From: Acidobacteriota bacterium
GTDB lineage: Bacteria; Acidobacteriota; Vicinamibacteria; Vicinamibacterales; UBA8438
Assembly (NCBI GenBank): GCA_026708265.1
Contig: JAPOVI010000071.1
Span: 1-52,538, forward strand
Direction: 5' to 3'
Length of the DNA stretch: 52,538 nucleotides
The notes under the pieces: model-generated
The model's input: only the letters and a program-made list of their open reading frames with translations
Told to the model about the DNA's origin: nothing
Databases searched by the model: none
Shown here: in pieces, positions 30,990 to 40,111 of the stretch
How the letters are laid out: each line of letters starts with the position of its first letter
Numbering within the stretch: the first letter of the stretch is position 1
Position numbers and translations under genes: made by a program

Positions 30990-33227
30990 ATGCAGTTCGC
31001 GACTTCGGTGCCGTGGTGGGTGCTGGCCCTCGGGGTCGCGCTTGCCGCGGTGGTCGCCTACGGCGCCTATCGGCAGTCGGCGGTGCCGTTGTCGTTCTGG
31101 CGGCGGTTGCTGCTCGTCGATCTCCGAGCCGCGGCCCTGCTGCTGGTCTTCCTCTTTCTCCTCCAGCCCGTGCGCAGTGCGCCGGGCCCCGCGGGGGGAG
31201 CGGTCGTCGCCGTCCTGGTGGACCACTCCCGCAGCATGGCCATCGCGGATGCGGCCGGAGCCTCGCGGCTCGCGCAGGCGGTCGCGCTGGTGCGCGACCA
31301 ACTGCTGCCCGAGCTCTCCCCGCGCGCGGAAGTCGAGCTCTTCGGATTCGGCGACCGTCTGTTCGAGACCACGCTCGACGCCGCCGAGGCCGATGCCCGG
31401 CGTACCGACCTGGCCGGCGCCCTGGAGGAGGTCGCGGTGCGTCTCGCCGGGAGGCCGCTGGCCGGCGTGGTCGTCGTCTCGGACGGCGGGGAGACCGGCG
31501 CGCGGTCCGCGGCCCGCGTGGCTGCCGACTCCGGTTCGCGCCTCTTCGCGATCGGCGTCGGCGCCCCGCAACCGGGTCCCGACCGGGAGGTGGTGTCGGT
31601 CACCGCCGGCCACCCACCCGCCGCGCAGTCCGTGGTCGACCTGACGGCGGCAGTCGCCAGTCACGCCCTGGGCGGTGCGGCGTTCGAGGTGCGGCTGCTG
31701 GGCGACGGCCGGTTGCTCGACCGGCGCCTCGTGACGCCGCCCGGCGCCGGCGCACCGGCGCGCGTCGTCTTTCGCGTGCGGCCGGATCCGGAGGCGGCGA
31801 CGCTCTACACGGTCGAGGTGCCGGCGGCCGCCGGAGAGCTCGTCGCCGGCAACAACCGCCGCCGCGTGCTGGTGCCTCCGCCGCCGCGGCCGCGCCGCCT
31901 GCTGCTGATCGAGGGAGCGCCGTCGTACGAGCACACCTTCCTCAAGCGCGTGTGGCAGGCCGATCCGGGCCTCGTCCTGGACGCCGTGATCCGGAAGGGA
32001 ATGAACGACCTCGGCGAGCAGACCTTCTACGTGCAGGGCGACCCGGCTCGCACGGCGGCCCTCGGGACGGGCTTCCCCGCGGATCGGGAGGCATTGTTCG
32101 CGTACGACGCGATCGTCCTGGCGAACGTCGAGGCCGACTACTTCCGGGTCCGGCAGTTGGAGCTGGCCGCGGCGTTCGTCGCCGACCGGGGCGCCGGCCT
32201 GCTGTCGCTCGGCGATGCCACGCTCAGCCGCGGGGGGTGGGGTGCCTCCGCGCTCGCGCCCGTGCTGCCGGTCGCCCTGGTTGACCCCGGGCGGGGCGCC
32301 GAGTATGGTTCGGCCGGCGGCGGGGGGGAGGCGTCCGGGGACGGCGGCGATGCGCTGGCGCTGACGGCGGAGGGCGCCCGGCATCCGATCATGCGTCTGG
32401 CCGCGACCCCGGAGGAGAGCCGCGAGCGGTGGCGCGCCGTCCCCGGGCTCGCGGGGGCCGTCGCCGTAGGCGGACCCCGGCCGGGCGCAACGCTGCTGGC
32501 GGTCACGCCGGCACTGCCCGGCCGCCCGGCCCAGCCCCTGATCGCGATCCAGCGCTATGGTGCCGGGCGCGCGATGGTCTTCGCGGGCCGCGCCGCGTGG
32601 CGGTGGCGGATGCGGATGCCGGCCGAGGACCGGACCTACGAGGTCTTCTGGGGGCAGGTGGCCCGCTGGCTGACCGGGTCGGCGCGCGATCCCGTCACCG
32701 TCGCGAGCAGCGGGGGCGACGCGCCGGGGGACATGCTGGAGATCGATCTGCTGGTGCGCGACGAGGCGTTCGTCCCCGTCCCTGACGCGTCGCCAGCAGT
32801 TTCCGTGACCGGGCCCGACGGCGCGGCGCGGCGGGTTCGCCCGGAGCTGGTCGACGCCGCCGAGGGACGCTATCGTGCCGAAGTCCGACCCGCGGAGCCG
32901 GGCGTCTACCGCATCGACGCCGTGGTCGATCGGGGCGCGGAGCGGCTGGGCGCCGCCACGGACTGGGCGTTGGTCGGCGGGACGGACGCGGAGCTGGCCG
33001 ACCCGTGGTTGAACGCGCCGGTGCTGGCGCGCACCGCGGCGGCGACCGGCGGGCGATACGTCGAACCGGACGGCGTCGGCGGTCTGGGGGCTTCGATCCT
33101 CGACGGATTCGTGGTCCCGCCCACCCGGATCCCCACTCCGCTGTGGCACAACATCTGGATGTTCCTGTGGCTGGTGGCGGTGCTCGCGGCCGAATGGGGG
33201 CTGCGGCGGCGGTGGGGGCTGCGGTGA
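30990..33227 (+). CDS. Membrane VWA protein with glutamine-amidotransferase-like domain
   Basis: 745 residues from ATG 30990, GGAGG eleven bases upstream. Two N-terminal membrane helices (WWVLALGVALAAVVAYGAY and LRAAALLLVFLFLLQPV) precede a VWA domain with the MIDAS Asp78-His-Ser-Arg-Ser. A central region contains RLLLIEGAPSYEHTFLKRVW and LEADY-like VEADYFRVRQLE leading to a class I GATase-like fold (FVADRGAGLLSLGD) without a cysteine nucleophile. A final helix near the C-terminus (LWHNIWMFLWLVAVLAAEWG) anchors it. It is a second, separate VWA membrane component of the cluster, resembling the BatA-like protein in layout. Confidence 0.85.
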   Translation: MQFATSVPWWVLALGVALAAVVAYGAYRQSAVPLSFWRRLLLVDLRAAALLLVFLFLLQPVRSAPGPAGGAVVAVLVDHSRSMAIADAAGASRLAQAVALVRDQLLPELSPRAEVELFGFGDRLFETTLDAAEADARRTDLAGALEEVAVRLAGRPLAGVVVVSDGGETGARSAARVAADSGSRLFAIGVGAPQPGPDREVVSVTAGHPPAAQSVVDLTAAVASHALGGAAFEVRLLGDGRLLDRRLVTPPGAGAPARVVFRVRPDPEAATLYTVEVPAAAGELVAGNNRRRVLVPPPPRPRRLLLIEGAPSYEHTFLKRVWQADPGLVLDAVIRKGMNDLGEQTFYVQGDPARTAALGTGFPADREALFAYDAIVLANVEADYFRVRQLELAAAFVADRGAGLLSLGDATLSRGGWGASALAPVLPVALVDPGRGAEYGSAGGGGEASGDGGDALALTAEGARHPIMRLAATPEESRERWRAVPGLAGAVAVGGPRPGATLLAVTPALPGRPAQPLIAIQRYGAGRAMVFAGRAAWRWRMRMPAEDRTYEVFWGQVARWLTGSARDPVTVASSGGDAPGDMLEIDLLVRDEAFVPVPDASPAVSVTGPDGAARRVRPELVDAAEGRYRAEVRPAEPGVYRIDAVVDRGAERLGAATDWALVGGTDAELADPWLNAPVLARTAAATGGRYVEPDGVGGLGASILDGFVVPPTRIPTPLWHNIWMFLWLVAVLAAEWGLRRRWGLR

Positions 33228-33252
33228 GGTCGATGCGGCAGCGGGGGCTGCG

Positions 33253-34275
33253 ATGAGGTCGAGGCCCGGACGGGTGGCAGGCGTCGCCGTCGCGGCGCTC
33301 GTTTCGCTGTGCCTGCCAGCCGCGGCGCTCGGCGAGGACTCCTTCACGCTGATCGTCTCCGGAGCCTCGGGCGGAGCGGAGTACGCGGAGCGTCTCGCAC
33401 GCTGGCGTTCCGTGCTGATCGAGGCGCTGCGCGAGCGGCCGGCATTCCGCGACGGCCACCTCCGCGTGCTGGCCGAGACGCCGGGGCCCGGTGTCGGCCG
33501 CGCATCGCGCGAGGGCGTGCGGGACGCCGTCGCCGAGCTCGGCCGGCAGATGGACAACCGTTCCGTGCTCCTGGTCGTGCTTCTCGGCCACGGCACGTTC
33601 GACGGCGCCGACGCCCGGTTCAACCTGGTGGGGCCGGACCTCGAAGCACGCGAGTGGCGCGCCCTCCTCGAGCCGCTGCCGGGGAGCGTGGTCTTCGTCA
33701 ACACGACCGCGGCGAGCTTCCCGTTCCTCGACCGGCTGGGGGCGGCGGGGCGGGTGGTCATCACGGCCACCGGGTCGCCCGCGCAACGCTACGACACGGT
33801 GTTTCCCGAGTACTTCGTGACCGCCTTCGGCGACCCTGCGAGCGACGCCGACAAGGACGGCCGCGTGTCGGTGTGGGAGGCGTTCGCCTACGCCAGCGAC
33901 GAGGTGCGCCGCTTCTACCAGCGGGCGGGCCGGCTCGCGACGGAGCGGCCGATGCTGGACGACACCGGCGACGGCATCGGACGCGAACGCGATCGCGGCG
34001 GTCCGGACGGCGCCCTCGCCGCGCGCCTCTTCGTCGGCGCCGGGGCCGGGGTGCGGCCGGACGCGGACGATCCGGCCCTGGCTCCCATCCTCGCCCGGCG
34101 GACCGGCATCGAGGCTCGCATCGCGGAGCTGCGGGCCGCGAGGGAAACGATGGATCCGGCCGACTACCGCGCCGCGCTCGAGCCGCAGCTCGTGGAGCTC
34201 GCGCGCATCTCGCGGGAGGTCCGCCGCCGCACGGCCGGCGGGGGGACGCCGCCGCGCACGAGGCTCGATCCATGA
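33253..34275 (+). CDS. Exported caspase/C13-like fold protein lacking the catalytic cysteine
   Basis: 340 residues with a signal peptide (VAAALVSLCLPAAALGED region). The core has LIVSGASGG, the His site LLGHGTFDG (His113), and FVNTTAASFPFLDRL, where caspase- and legumain-type proteins place the catalytic Cys; here it is Thr (Asn150-Thr151-Thr152). TATGSPAQRYDTVFPEYFVTA and SDADKDGRVSVWEAFAYASD follow, the latter resembling a calcium loop. The C-terminal helix (about 275-330) is coiled. The histidine is kept, but without the cysteine it is probably a binding module or pseudo-protease. Its TGA overlaps the ATG of the next gene (ATGA). Confidence 0.78.
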   Translation: MRSRPGRVAGVAVAALVSLCLPAAALGEDSFTLIVSGASGGAEYAERLARWRSVLIEALRERPAFRDGHLRVLAETPGPGVGRASREGVRDAVAELGRQMDNRSVLLVVLLGHGTFDGADARFNLVGPDLEAREWRALLEPLPGSVVFVNTTAASFPFLDRLGAAGRVVITATGSPAQRYDTVFPEYFVTAFGDPASDADKDGRVSVWEAFAYASDEVRRFYQRAGRLATERPMLDDTGDGIGRERDRGGPDGALAARLFVGAGAGVRPDADDPALAPILARRTGIEARIAELRAARETMDPADYRAALEPQLVELARISREVRRRTAGGGTPPRTRLDP

Positions 34276-34550
34276 TCTGTCGCGACTGCGGGGCGGAGAT
34301 CGACGACCGGGCGCTGATCTGCTTTCGCTGCGGGACGGCCACCGCGGACCGCGACCGCGAGCCGCAGCAGGAGGCGCCGCCGCGGGCCGCGCGCCCGCGG
34401 GCGGCGATGGGCCTGGTTGCCCTCTTCGTGCTCGTGGTCGTCTACTTCTTGACGCCCCTGTCCGGCGGCGACCCCCCGCACCCCTTCGTCTGGCTCGTCC
34501 TCACCGTCGCCGGGGTGCTGCTCGCGTGGCGCATCCGGATGACGAAGTGA
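34272..34550 (+). CDS. Zinc-ribbon membrane protein, small
   Basis: 92 residues from ATG 34272, overlapping the previous stop. The N-terminus is a zinc ribbon (Cys3-x2-Cys6 and Cys17-x2-Cys20: CRDCGAEIDDRALICFRCG). After an Arg/Pro/Gln-rich linker come two membrane helices (MGLVALFVLVVVYFLTPL and FVWLVLTVAGVLLAWRI) separated by a short loop. Last gene of the MoxR-VWA cluster. Function unknown. Confidence 0.8.
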   Translation: MICRDCGAEIDDRALICFRCGTATADRDREPQQEAPPRAARPRAAMGLVALFVLVVVYFLTPLSGGDPPHPFVWLVLTVAGVLLAWRIRMTK

Positions 34551-34591
34551 GCGCAGGGCGACCGGAGGTCCCCGGCCGGAGTCGGGATCGA

Positions 34592-34597
34592 TAGAAT
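34592..34597 (+). promoter_or_regulatory. -10-like element before the large exported protein
   Basis: TAGAAT at 34592-34597, about 80 bases upstream of ATG 34677; the leader would start near 34604, which excludes the ATG at 34596 as a start. No good -35 seen. Confidence 0.35.
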
Positions 34598-34676
34598 GCG
34601 TTCCGCGACCCGGAGCGACGGGACTCCGTGTCGCTACACCGGTGTGCGGCGGCACGCGACGGTGACCGGGGAGGCC

Positions 34677-37600
34677 ATGACGCGTCGTGCAGCCACGTTG
34701 GCGCTGGTAGTGGGCCTGCAGGCGAGCGCCGGGCCGGCTCAGGCGCAGCCGGAACACTGGTTCGAGATGGTGGCGCTCGGATCGCGCAGCGGTGCCTGGC
34801 GGGCCGCGGGCCTGGATCCGCGGCCCGATCGGGGGCCGCGCTTCGTTCGCGAGCTGATGCGGGAGCTGCACCGGGGCCGGGCGGATTCCGGTGCGAGGGC
34901 GTCGCTGATCGCCCACCTGGACAACCTGAGCACCGTGCAGACCGCCTGGTTGCGGGCGAGCTCCGAGGGTCGCCTCAGACTCGCCGCCATGGAGGATGCC
35001 ACCCGCCGGAACGACGTCGAGGCGTTCCTCGATCTCTTGGGATTCGACCTCGTTCCGGAGGTCGAGGGTCGGTATCGGGTCGACCCGCCTTCCGGGCGCC
35101 GCGAACGCCAGAGCGCGCCGATCCGGGCCAGCCTGGCCCACGAGGGTGTTCCCGTCGATCCCATCCCGGACCTGCTGAACGGGGGAGACGCGCTGCGGCT
35201 GGAGATTCCGACCTTCCCCGTCCAGCTTCCGCTGTCGGCGGACTTCTGGATCGGGCTGCTGCTACGAGACGTAGGCGGCGCGTCCGCCGCGGCGGTGGAA
35301 GCAGGTGAGCTGCCGGTCAGCCTGTTCGCCCGCGTTGCGGCCGGCCCGGACGCCGCCGCCCTGTACCTGGGGCTCTCGGCACTGGATGCGCCGACGCTCG
35401 CGTATCTCGCGGACTCGCCACGCACGCTGACTGCGCTCTACAGCGACCGCGAGCGTCTCGAGGCCTTCCGGCGCTACGGCCGGAGCCTTCGGGTCCGCGA
35501 AGGACGGGTCGCCCTTCCCGGCGGGGACGAGGCCGCGTCGCGCTGGGAGTCCGTCGTGGGGGAGAGCTCCGCGGATCCGGCGCGCTTCCTGCCGCGCCTC
35601 GCCGGACGTGATCGGGGACAGCTCGCGTACTTCTACGACGCCGTGGCGCGACTCCCCGCGGCCGGGCAGCGGTTCGCCCTCTCGCTGTGGGACGAGGAGA
35701 CGGAGGACGCCACCGAGCGCTTCCGAGCCCTGTGGGACGTGTTCCGGGACCTTCCGCTGCACGGAGACGTGCCGCCCGACGTCGCGGCGTCGAGTCTGGA
35801 TCCGGTTGGCGCGCTCCGCGCGGTCCGGGTCCGGGAATCAGGCGAGCCCATGGGGCCGGCGTTCCGGAGTCTGTGGCGCGAAGTGCTCCGCGAAGACGCG
35901 CTCCCGGAAGACGCAGACGAGGCCGCCGCGGGGTTCGGGAGCGGACCCGTCGTGGACGCCGAGGCCCTGCTGGCCGCACTGCTCCCGGCGGAATTCGAAG
36001 TCGGACGCGTCCGCCTCGACGCGTTCCTCTTCGCGCAGCGAGTGTTCGGCACTGCGGAGCCCGAGCGAAACGGAGCCCTCTTCACCGCCCTGCGGGGCTT
36101 CGCGCGCTATCCGATGCTGATGCTGACCCTCGAGCGTATGGGCATCACCGCACCGGAGACCTACGCCGCGATGGCTCGGGCGGCGGGGGCGCTGTCCAAC
36201 GTCCGGAGTCCACTGGCCGCGCGCGCGTCCCTGTCCCAGTTTCAGGGCGCCGTCACGCTTCTCGAGCGGCTGGGGCGCGTCGGCGCCCTCGGCATCGACG
36301 ACATCGAGGAACAGCTCGGGGCGCTGGCCGAGGCGCCGCTCGACCGCTACCAGAGCTACCAGGGCGAGATCGCAGGCTGGTTGCACGACCGCCTGTTGCC
36401 GGCGCTGGCGCTCGGCGGCCGTCCGGCCGGCTCCACGATCGAGTCCGCCCTGCTGGAGGTGCTGGCGGGCCTGCCACGGCCGGACGAGTCGCGCCCGAGA
36501 CGGACCCTCGAATGGGAAGGACTGCTGTACGAGGTCGATCGGCCGGCCATGGTCGCCGACTGGTTCCGACTGGCACGGGACGAGCAGGGCGGCCCGGACC
36601 TCGACCGCGTGCTCGCGCTCTCGCACGACCTGCTGCCTCGCGTACGGGCGGCGGAGACGCTCGACGAGTTCCAGTCGGTGGCGGACGAGCTGGTACCGGC
36701 GGTCACGGGTCTGGAAGAAGGCGCGGCCGGAGGCGACGCGGAAGACGGTGGCCCGCTCGGGGAGGCCGTCGAGAGCCTGGTCGAGCGCGTGCGCCGCATC
36801 GATCGGCCCGGCCGCATGCGGGACGTGCCTGACGTCGCGGTCGAGTTGGGCCACGTGGTCGACTTCGCGTTGGGTGCCGTGCTGCGCGGCATCGCCTACG
36901 CGGTCGGCATCGGCGAGCCCGCCGGGTCGACGCTGGGTCGCGCCTACCTTCCGGATCGTCACGATTTCGGGCTCCGCGCCGGCCGTCGCGAGGCCCGCAT
37001 TCGGGCGCCGTGGAGCGTGCCGTCCGAGCGCGGCGGGTCCCGCTACCGCATCCACGGCTCGCTGCTCTCGCTCGACACGGCCCTGGCGAGGTTCCACCTA
37101 CCGCGCGTGTCCAACACGATACCGCCCGAGGAGCCGCTTTTTCCGGACCTGGCGGAGGACTCGCTGATCCGGTCACTGGCCTATCTCAACCCGTACACCC
37201 TGACCGACGACGAGCTGGGGAATGCCGCCGCGGCCATCCGCCGCGGACGGGATCGCTTCTTGCGGGCGGCGCGTGACGGCCAGCCGCTGTCGGAGTTGGC
37301 GGCCGAGCTCCGGCTGGGTCCGCATCGGTCGCTGGACCTGCGCTGGGCGATTGCACGGGAGCCCGAGGCCCTGTCCGACTTTCCGACCCTCGGCGAGCTC
37401 TACTGGCTCGGAGCGGAGGAGGTCGCCGACTCGGACATCGGCGGCGGCGCCCGGGGATGGGGCGCCCCGTCGACGGTGGTCGACGGGTGCCTCTGCCTGC
37501 GAATCGCCGATCCGGCCCCGTTCGAGCACTTCGCGGGGCGGGCTGAGTCGGGCGTCCTGGCCTCGAGATTCCTGGACCTGCAACTTCGGCCGATCGAGGT

Positions 37601-37817
37601 CTTCGCCGAGCGGGGCGTTCCCGCGGCGCTCCTGAAGGATGTCCTGCCGCTGCTGCTGCGGGACTTCCTCGACGGTGCGCGGCCGGCGCACGCGGACGAC
37701 TGGCTCCATCTGGCGCGCTACGTGCGCGACATGCCGGCGACACGGATCGAAGACTACGTATCGTCGCTGGTCGGCCGAGGGCCCTTGTATCCGACGGTGC
37801 GGGAACTCCGGAACTGA
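34677..37817 (+). CDS. Large exported protein of unknown family, paralogue 1
   Basis: 1046 residues from ATG 34677, which has GGGGAGG just upstream and opens a clear signal peptide (RRAATLALVVGLQASAGPAQAQ). No known domain is recognised. It is mostly helical with many Arg/Asp/Leu-rich segments. It matches the protein at 42805-46203 along its length: FLDLLGFDLV, LYLGLSALDAPTLAYLADSP, FARYPMLML, HGSLLSLDTALA, AIRRGRDRF, LGELYWLG, GWGAPSTVVDGCLC (Cys938, Cys940), DLQLRPIEV, and the closing RIEDYV. It lacks the metalloprotease or VWA motifs seen around it. The kinase gene starts ten bases after its stop, so the two and the VWFA gene form an apparent operon. Probably periplasmic or surface-exposed. 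Confidence 0.85.
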   Translation: MTRRAATLALVVGLQASAGPAQAQPEHWFEMVALGSRSGAWRAAGLDPRPDRGPRFVRELMRELHRGRADSGARASLIAHLDNLSTVQTAWLRASSEGRLRLAAMEDATRRNDVEAFLDLLGFDLVPEVEGRYRVDPPSGRRERQSAPIRASLAHEGVPVDPIPDLLNGGDALRLEIPTFPVQLPLSADFWIGLLLRDVGGASAAAVEAGELPVSLFARVAAGPDAAALYLGLSALDAPTLAYLADSPRTLTALYSDRERLEAFRRYGRSLRVREGRVALPGGDEAASRWESVVGESSADPARFLPRLAGRDRGQLAYFYDAVARLPAAGQRFALSLWDEETEDATERFRALWDVFRDLPLHGDVPPDVAASSLDPVGALRAVRVRESGEPMGPAFRSLWREVLREDALPEDADEAAAGFGSGPVVDAEALLAALLPAEFEVGRVRLDAFLFAQRVFGTAEPERNGALFTALRGFARYPMLMLTLERMGITAPETYAAMARAAGALSNVRSPLAARASLSQFQGAVTLLERLGRVGALGIDDIEEQLGALAEAPLDRYQSYQGEIAGWLHDRLLPALALGGRPAGSTIESALLEVLAGLPRPDESRPRRTLEWEGLLYEVDRPAMVADWFRLARDEQGGPDLDRVLALSHDLLPRVRAAETLDEFQSVADELVPAVTGLEEGAAGGDAEDGGPLGEAVESLVERVRRIDRPGRMRDVPDVAVELGHVVDFALGAVLRGIAYAVGIGEPAGSTLGRAYLPDRHDFGLRAGRREARIRAPWSVPSERGGSRYRIHGSLLSLDTALARFHLPRVSNTIPPEEPLFPDLAEDSLIRSLAYLNPYTLTDDELGNAAAAIRRGRDRFLRAARDGQPLSELAAELRLGPHRSLDLRWAIAREPEALSDFPTLGELYWLGAEEVADSDIGGGARGWGAPSTVVDGCLCLRIADPAPFEHFAGRAESGVLASRFLDLQLRPIEVFAERGVPAALLKDVLPLLLRDFLDGARPAHADDWLHLARYVRDMPATRIEDYVSSLVGRGPLYPTVRELRN

Positions 37818-37827
37818 CCGAAGCACC

Positions 37828-40092
37828 ATGCCGCAGGGAGCGACGAGCCGGCTGAATTCCGCGGTGGCCGAGGTCCTCGCCAGGAACCCTCGCGACGCGG
37901 AGGAGCGGGAAGAGGCCATCGAGGACGTCTGCCGCGACGACCTCGCGCTGGCCCGCCAGGTACGCCGGCGCCTCGCCGAGCAGCTCGAGGCGACGCAGTC
38001 GACGGAAGCCGCCATCCGAGCCCTCGGCCCCTACCTGCTGTTGGCGCAGATCGGCGAGGGCGGCATGGGCACCGTGTACCGGGCCCGGGACCCGCGCCTC
38101 CGGCGGGAGGTGGCGATCAAGGTGCTCTCCCCGGCGGTGGCCGCCCAACCGGACCTGGTAGCGAGATTCGAGCGGGAGGCGCGTGCCGTCGCCGCGCTGT
38201 CGCACCGGAACGTCGTGGTCATCCACGACGTCGGCTACGAGGCGGACACGCACTTCCTCGTGATGGAGCTGCTCGACGGGCAGAGCCTCCGGGAGGCGAC
38301 GGCCCGCGGACGGATGCCGGCCGCACGGGCCATCCGTTACGTCGTGCAGGTGTGCGACGGGCTCGCGGAGGCCCACGCGAAGGGCATCGTCCACCGGGAC
38401 CTGAAGCCCGGCAACATCATCCTCACCGGCGACGGTCGGGCCGTGCTCGTCGACTTCGGAATCGCGAAGACCCTGACCGACGACCTGGGAGACCAGAGCA
38501 CCTTCGTCACCACCGTCGGCGGCGTGATGGGTACCCCCCAGTACATGTCGCCGGAGCAGGTTCGGGGGTTGCGCGTCGATCACCGGAGCGACATCTTCTC
38601 GCTCGGCACCATTCTCTTCGAGCTGCTGACCGGCGAACCCGCCTTCGAGCGGCCCACGCTGGCCGACTGCCTGAGCGCGGTGCTGACGGAGGATCCCCTG
38701 AAGCGCTGGGACGGGGACGCCCTTTCGCCGGCGCTCCGGAGCGTCGTCCAGCGGTGTCTCGACAAGGACCCCGAGCGACGGTTCCAGTCGGCGGCGGATC
38801 TGGCTGCCGCGGTCGGCCCGCTCGCGGACAGTTCGCGGGCGGGTTCCGGCGTGGAGCTCCCCGAGGACGCCGACGAAGAAACGGTCGCGCCGCCGGGGCC
38901 GAGACTGGACGTCCGGTTGGGGGTCGAGCGGAGGCCGGCCGCAGGCCGCCGGATCGCGGGCGGGGCGGCGGTCGCGGCTACACTTCTCGTCGCCGCGGGC
39001 ATCTGGATGACGAGCGGCGAGACGCCGGTGGACGGCCCGTCGGAACCGGTGATCGACGGGAGCTCGCAGGCGCCGCCCGCCGGTGCGGGGGCGCCCGCTG
39101 GCGCCGAGCCGCCCGCGAACGTGGAGCCCGCCGCCCCACCACCACCCTCGCGGCCCGCGGAGGGGAGGTCCCGCGCCGACCGGGGACGACCGCTCGCGGC
39201 AGCGCCCCCTCCGGCTCCGGTCGCACCGGTTCGGCCGGCGCCGGCGGGCGGCGGTCGTGCGGATGTGCGCGCCACCGGGGCGGAGCGTGTCGCCGCGCGC
39301 CCCAGCATCGACCTCGCGGCCCGGGATGCGCACCGCCGCCGTGCGTTCGAGGCCCTGTCCGGCGGAGACCATCGCGAGTCGCTGCGCCTGGCCGAGTCCG
39401 GGCTGCAGCTCTACGAAGGCGATCCGGAGCTGCGGCGCCTGCTCGACGACCTGGAGAGCAACGCGAGAACGCGGGCGCGGTTCGCGCGCGATGCCGCCGC
39501 CGCGGAGGCTGCGGTCCGGGCAAGCGCGCTGTACGCCGGCGCGGACGCCCGCTTCGAGGACGCGCGGCGGCTTGCGGGGGACAGCCGCCCCGCGGCTGCG
39601 ATCCGCGCGTTCTGGGTTGCGGAGGAGATGTTCGACAGAGCGACGCTGGCCGCCGACGTGGCGAGCGCCCAACCCCCCGCGGCCGGCGTGGCGACCGGAT
39701 CCCGGGGCGGGCCGGCGACCCCGGGGCGTGCGGCGACGTCGGGCGGCGGAAGCGGCGACCCCGGCGGGGCCGGGGTTCGTGCCGCCCTCGACGAATTCCG
39801 ACGGGCGTACGAGAGCCGCAGCTCGGCCGCCGTCCGGCGCGTGGACCCGGGGCTGACCACCGACGAGCTGCGAGCGCTGGACCGCGAGTTCCTGGAGTGG
39901 ACGGGCTATCGGAGGGACCTCGAGGTGCTGCGCGAGTCGGTCGGTGCGGATCGGGCGGAAGTCGTGGTTGCGATCACCGACCACATCACGCCGCGGAACG
40001 GCGTCGCCAGACAGGTCGGCCGGCAGGCGATCATCTCGCTGGAGCGGTCCAACGGGGGCTGGGCCATCGTCGACGTGCGGTACGTCGGCTGA
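37828..40092 (+). CDS. Transmembrane Ser/Thr protein kinase with C-terminal NTF2-like domain
   Basis: 754 residues from ATG 37828. The kinase domain (about 67-330) has the glycine loop GEGGMG (76-81), Lys98 in VAIKVL, catalytic Asp191 in HRDLKPGN, DFGIAK, and the activation segment GTPQYMSPEQV. An acidic, Pro/Ala-rich juxtamembrane linker leads to one membrane helix (about 375-391, GGAAVAATLLVAAGIWM), a long Ala/Pro linker, a helical stretch (about 490-620, LAESGLQLYEGDPELRRLL) and a C-terminal NTF2-like domain (about 650-754, VRAALDEFRRAYESRSSAAV to IVDVRYVG). This matches the Hanks-type kinases common in Acidobacteriota. Targets unknown. Position between the exported protein and the VWFA gene suggests a regulatory role. 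Confidence 0.92.
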   Translation: MPQGATSRLNSAVAEVLARNPRDAEEREEAIEDVCRDDLALARQVRRRLAEQLEATQSTEAAIRALGPYLLLAQIGEGGMGTVYRARDPRLRREVAIKVLSPAVAAQPDLVARFEREARAVAALSHRNVVVIHDVGYEADTHFLVMELLDGQSLREATARGRMPAARAIRYVVQVCDGLAEAHAKGIVHRDLKPGNIILTGDGRAVLVDFGIAKTLTDDLGDQSTFVTTVGGVMGTPQYMSPEQVRGLRVDHRSDIFSLGTILFELLTGEPAFERPTLADCLSAVLTEDPLKRWDGDALSPALRSVVQRCLDKDPERRFQSAADLAAAVGPLADSSRAGSGVELPEDADEETVAPPGPRLDVRLGVERRPAAGRRIAGGAAVAATLLVAAGIWMTSGETPVDGPSEPVIDGSSQAPPAGAGAPAGAEPPANVEPAAPPPPSRPAEGRSRADRGRPLAAAPPPAPVAPVRPAPAGGGRADVRATGAERVAARPSIDLAARDAHRRRAFEALSGGDHRESLRLAESGLQLYEGDPELRRLLDDLESNARTRARFARDAAAAEAAVRASALYAGADARFEDARRLAGDSRPAAAIRAFWVAEEMFDRATLAADVASAQPPAAGVATGSRGGPATPGRAATSGGGSGDPGGAGVRAALDEFRRAYESRSSAAVRRVDPGLTTDELRALDREFLEWTGYRRDLEVLRESVGADRAEVVVAITDHITPRNGVARQVGRQAIISLERSNGGWAIVDVRYVG

Positions 40093-40111
40093 CGAAAGGA
40101 CGGCGGTCAGC

